This document shows, piece by piece, positions 20,705 through 23,299 of a DNA stretch of 23,299 nt; positions within the stretch are counted from its first letter, which is position 1, and every line of letters starts with the position of its first letter. Source of the DNA: Dichomitus squalens LYAD-421 SS1. Its lineage: Eukaryota; Basidiomycota; Agaricomycetes; Polyporales; Polyporaceae. The notes under the pieces were generated by a model. The model did no database searches and was not told where the DNA came from. It saw nothing but the letters and a program-made list of their open reading frames with translations. The stretch spans positions 62,912 through 86,210 of the forward strand of contig NW_006766948.1 in the NCBI RefSeq assembly GCF_000275845.1, written 5' to 3'. Made by a program: the position numbers and the translations under genes.

Positions 20705-20923
20705 GATCCCGCGCAGAGCTACCGGTCGTTGGATGCCGTGCCAGATGATCTCGCCGATCTCATCAGCGGACGGATGCTCGCGGCGATCAGGATCCTATTG
20801 ATGTTGCGGAGAGGAGAGGAATCTCTTGCGAGGTCTGACAAGAAACACTGGACGATATGGCCACCTGGAACCAAGTGGCGCTTAGCGGAAGGTTTCTACG
20901 ACTGTACGGCAGCGCTTGCCTAA
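20705..20923 (+). CDS. Unknown gene X, copy B (terminal exon fragment)
   Basis: This is homologous to 3334-3528 in inverted orientation. The frame is open for 72 codons from just after an AG at 20703-20704 to TAA at 20921-20923. It shares the opening AQS..SLDAV, then DDLADLIS and LRRGEESLA with copy A, then diverges (KKHWTIWPPGTKWRLAEGF). It is eight codons longer than copy A. It faces away from decayed gene Y copy B, so the divergent arrangement is preserved. Upstream exon and start were not found, and its function is unknown. Confidence 0.35.
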   Translation, partial: DPAQSYRSLDAVPDDLADLISGRMLAAIRILLMLRRGEESLARSDKKHWTIWPPGTKWRLAEGFYDCTAALA

Positions 20924-21382
20924 GGTGTGATCAGTATCTAGGCTGCACGGACCTGTTGTAGTCACAGAAAGGAAACAAACAGAGTCTTGTATACGACAGG
21001 TATCGCTCGGAATCCCTTAACAGGTCATTTGTGGGGACAAAGTCATCCCCTTGCCAGCGCGCGCTACAATTCGGGGACAAGAAAGTTATCCTTGCCCACA
21101 TAGTTTTCGTCGCTTTCACAAAGAGCGATCTCAGGCGGGGCTTTCGTGGCGGTATATTCCTGGAACTCAAACTCGCGTGGGAGTCGAGTACGGATAGCCG
21201 ATCTCCTATAGAATCCCGCCGCAATGGACGGCCCGGATGCTAGCCCCCCGCATAGAATATGAGGGCGGTCATGCTCTGCCAGGTTCGCGCAAAAGCGTAA
21301 ACATCGTGAGAGGCTTATGACCAATGCTCGATCCAGTTATAGAACAGAGGGTTAAGCACCGAACCCCACCCGCCTCCAGCAC
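20924..21382. other. No supported gene
   Basis: Only short overlapping frames are present. The right part is presumably the promoter region of the EthD-like gene. Confidence 0.5.
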
Positions 21383-21389
21383 TATAAAT
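21383..21389 (+). promoter_or_regulatory. TATA box of the EthD-like gene
   Basis: TATAAAT lies 61 nt upstream of the ATG at 21450 on the coding strand, a usual distance for a fungal core promoter with a short leader. Confidence 0.55.
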
Positions 21390-21449
21390 GTACGATAGGC
21401 AGTCGCGCACCCACCTCGACACTCGAACTCCTCAAAGTCCACATCAGCT

Positions 21450-22163
21450 ATGTCTCCGCCAGGGCTCCTCTTCGTATTTTCCGAGCCTGGACCCAACCTG
21501 ACGGACGACGAGTTCAACGACTGGTACGACAATGAGCACGTACCCCTCCGCATGGCCATCCCCACCTTCCGCCGAACCACCCGTTGGATCGCCGTAGACG
21601 GCGAGCAGCCCCGATACCTCGCGACGTACGATCTCGACTCCTGCCAAGTCTTGGACACGCCGCCCTACAACACCCTCGTCACCACGCGCAGCGAGCGAGA
21701 GAAGGACGTGATAAGCCGCACGCAGCTCCTCGATCGTCGCACGTATGACCTCTTCGAGCCGGACATTGTCCCCGCCGTCGCGGGGTACGAAGAGCAAAAG
21801 CCTGGGCCATACTTCATCACGCTGCAGGCAAGCGTCAAGCCTGAGCTGGAGGACGATCTGAACCGATGGTACCGCGAGGAGCACATTCCGCTCTTGGCGA
21901 AGGTGCCGGGATGGCGCCGGTCGCGGCGGTACGTGCTGAGGGATGTGGGGCCAGCGAGCGGGACGGGAGCAGAAGTGCTGAAAAAGGGCAGGCCGCCGAA
22001 GTATCTGGCGGTGCATGAGTGGGAGTCGCCGGAAAGTTACGAGACGCCGGAGTTCAAGCACGCGACTAGTACGCCGTGGAGGATGAGGTTGTTTGAGGGC
22101 GCGGACGTGTGGGACCGACGACTGTTCAAGGAGATGAGGACATGGCTTCAGGAAGACAAATGA
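21450..22163 (+). CDS. EthD-like protein with two dimeric alpha-beta barrel halves, 237 aa
   Basis: This intronless gene encodes a soluble protein made of two similar ferredoxin-like halves. The first half has LTDDEFNDWYDNEHVPLR (residues 18-34) followed by PTFRRTTRW. The second has LEDDLNRWYREEHIPLL (residues 133-149) followed by PGWRRSRRY. The W-Y-x-x-E-H-x-P-L signature and the arginines after it are typical of EthD-type and related dimeric alpha-beta barrel proteins. Each half then has a strand reading YLATYDLDS or YLAVHEWES. There is no signal peptide or membrane helix, so a cytosolic location is likely. Bacterial EthD takes part in ether degradation, but most fungal homologues have no known reaction, so substrate and role are open. 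The ATG is the first in frame after a TATAAAT and the stop is TGA. A 253-codon frame on the opposite strand is its shadow. Confidence 0.92.
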   Translation: MSPPGLLFVFSEPGPNLTDDEFNDWYDNEHVPLRMAIPTFRRTTRWIAVDGEQPRYLATYDLDSCQVLDTPPYNTLVTTRSEREKDVISRTQLLDRRTYDLFEPDIVPAVAGYEEQKPGPYFITLQASVKPELEDDLNRWYREEHIPLLAKVPGWRRSRRYVLRDVGPASGTGAEVLKKGRPPKYLAVHEWESPESYETPEFKHATSTPWRMRLFEGADVWDRRLFKEMRTWLQEDK

Positions 22164-22868
22164 GGTGCTCACGATGACACGGCAATGACCGCGACATGTG
22201 CTCAAGGAAATGTAGCAGAGCCAATGTTAACCTCGACATAGGCCGGATGTGCTCCTTAGGATACTTCAGATGTTGTGTGCTACTTGTCGTCAATGTGAAA
22301 GACTGTAATCTCAACTGTCAGCTCGCATGCGAGGAAAGACATCATATTCAAGCAAAATTGGCTGCGTCGCAGGCAACGTACCGGGAATCCATGAACCCAC
22401 CTGCATGATACTCGCTCCCGGATCACAAGTTGCGAACTCCTAACCTTGATATCACCTCACGTTCATCCCTCAGAAAACTTGGGGAGGAGTGCACCATGTC
22501 ACTCGCCGAACAGCGCTGTCGATGCCCTGTTGAGGTGGAAGGACGCGAGATACGTTGACGCAGCTTGAGCCTAGCACTGCGCCCCGCACGTTGCACTCCC
22601 GAGCTAGGATTCACAAAAGTGAATTGAATGCGTTCAGCGGTCGAAGTGACGGCCACCCGGGGCACCAGAGGGTACTAATCAATGCGTTGTGGAGGGAGAC
22701 AGACGGTGGATATCGCTCTGAACTTGAACGTACCTTCGTTATGTAACTTGATCCGGTACTCGGATGGCCTCCAACTTCGTCGTGGTATCGTTTCAACAGA
22801 ATTCGAGCTTGCTCACTATCAGCTCCGACAAATGCTAAATCCCTGTGTGTGCTAGCTGATACAGTCTC
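22164..22868. other. Spacer between the EthD-like gene and the LTR; no gene seen
   Basis: Short frames only. The last five bases before the LTR (GTCTC, 22864-22868) are the candidate left copy of a target-site duplication; the right copy would lie beyond the window. Confidence 0.5.
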
Positions 22869-22930
22869 TGTTGAACAGGCGCTGGTTTACACAGCTTGCC
22901 TAACACAGCCGTCACAAGATATGGAACGGC

Positions 22931-22960
22931 ACAGCCGGTTACTGCAATAACCGAGGCTGT
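22931..22960 (+). repeat. Hairpin in LTR U3
   Basis: ACAGCC at 22931 pairs with GGCTGT ending at 22960, and inside it CGGTTA pairs with TAACCG around a CTGCAA loop. The result is a nearly continuous stem. Confidence 0.6.
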
Positions 22961-22972
22961 ACTACTCATGTG

Positions 22973-22997
22973 GTACACACACAGCTTCGCTGTGTAC
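22973..22997 (+). repeat. Second hairpin in LTR U3
   Basis: ACACAGC-TTC-GCTGTGT forms a perfect 7-bp stem with a 3-nt loop, extended by GTAC at the outer edges with a small bulge. Confidence 0.6.
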
Positions 22998-23071
22998 GCA
23001 CTGCTTCTCTGTGCGACTGTGCATCCTGGGAATGTACTGTATAGTACTACGTAGCCACAGATGTACAGTAG

Positions 23072-23079
23072 TATATATA
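23072..23079 (+). promoter_or_regulatory. LTR TATA box
   Basis: TATATATA followed by GGGGACC lies about 160 bp before the LTR end, the expected place for the element's Pol II promoter. Confidence 0.7.
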
Positions 23080-23237
23080 GGGGACCTCTGTACCCCCAAT
23101 CTACAGTTCAGTTCACTCGAACATCTCCTCTCATCGCTCTAACAAGCCTCTTACAACCAACAACCCTTCTAGGTGAGTTGCAGGCTATCCGCTGTCGTTG
23201 CCACCCGTGGGAGAGGCCTTCGCCCCCGGGTTCAACA

Positions 23238-23249
23238 GGTTATGAGCCC
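23238..23249 (+). other. Primer-binding site (half tRNA-iMet)
   Basis: GGTTATGAGCCC begins immediately after the LTR terminal CA. Its complement GGGCTCATAACC is the conserved anticodon stem-loop sequence of eukaryotic initiator tRNA-Met, including the CAT anticodon. This suggests priming by a tRNA fragment cut in the anticodon loop, not by an intact tRNA 3' end. Confidence 0.75.
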
Positions 23250-23299
23250 TGCTCGACGCTGCAGAATCTGCGCTGCTCATCGTGTGCTGCGATCTGTAA

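Larger units (their letters stand above)
22869..23237 (+). repeat. 5' LTR, 369 bp
   Basis: The repeat starts TGTTGAAC and ends GTTCAACA, a perfect 8-bp terminal inverted repeat with the canonical TG...CA ends. It contains a TATA box, a C/T-rich stretch after it consistent with a transcription start region, and several hairpins in its U3 part. The second LTR is outside the window. Confidence 0.75.
22869..23299 (+). mobile_element. LTR retrotransposon, Copia type, 5' end
   Basis: The left end of an LTR retrotransposon enters the window and runs off the right edge. It comprises one LTR (22869-23237), a primer-binding site directly after it, and about 50 bp of leader. No gag or pol frame is visible yet, so the Copia assignment rests on the primer-binding site, which matches the anticodon region of initiator tRNA-Met as in Drosophila copia and yeast Ty5. 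The element is oriented left to right. Whether the internal region is intact cannot be judged here. Confidence 0.7.

Noticed and set aside
21444..22205. 253-codon minus-strand frame
   Set aside because: It is antisense to the EthD-like gene, which has clear repeated family motifs and a TATA box on the plus strand.
1..23299. CRISPR array, bacterial operon or plasmid features
   Set aside because: No regularly spaced repeats or ribosome-binding-site-led operons are present; spliceosomal introns and a tRNA with intron show a eukaryotic nuclear locus.

Overview
The window is nuclear DNA from a filamentous basidiomycete, most likely an agaricomycete of the polypore type. Genes are split by many short GT-AG introns of about 50-60 nt, with CTGAC/CTAAC-like branch sites. 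The proteins resemble Polyporales families (oligopeptide transporter, family 8 glycosyltransferase, basidiomycete-type heptahelical membrane proteins). There is an intron-bearing nuclear tRNA and the start of a Copia-type LTR retrotransposon. The genus assignment is inference; no search was run.

Layout from left to right. 1-2074 holds no gene I can support. 2075-2595 (+) is the 3' exon of a small multi-pass membrane protein. 3334-4476 is a divergent pair of unknown genes (X on minus, Y on plus). 4831-6443 (-) is a seven-helix membrane protein gene whose introns can mostly be placed. 6444-8179 is empty. 8180-10494 (-) is a type II membrane glycosyltransferase of family GT8, in two exons separated by an unusually long gap of about 1.1 kb. 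10531-12621 is gene-poor and strand-asymmetric in base composition. 12622-16693 (-) is an OPT oligopeptide transporter gene that I could reconstruct completely: nine exons whose lengths sum to 2763 nt, exactly 921 codons. Its first intron is 909 nt and the other seven are 51-61 nt. 17364-17444 (+) is tRNA-Ala(AGC) with a 7-nt intron. 19011-19665 (-) is a membrane-protein gene with an in-frame stop. 19918-20923 is an inverted, decayed copy of the X/Y pair from 3334-4476. 21450-22163 (+) is a single-exon protein with two EthD-like ferredoxin-fold halves. 22869-23299 (+) is the 5' LTR, primer-binding site and leader of a retrotransposon that runs off the right edge.

Functionally, the OPT transporter (peptide or small-thiol uptake), the Golgi-type GT8 enzyme and the heptahelical protein are unrelated single genes, not an evident cluster. 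The most unusual structure is the 1.1 kb inverted duplication of a divergent pair of unknown genes about 16 kb apart, with one copy decaying. Next are the two exceptionally long first introns in otherwise ordinary genes, and an LTR element that appears to use a half-tRNA primer.
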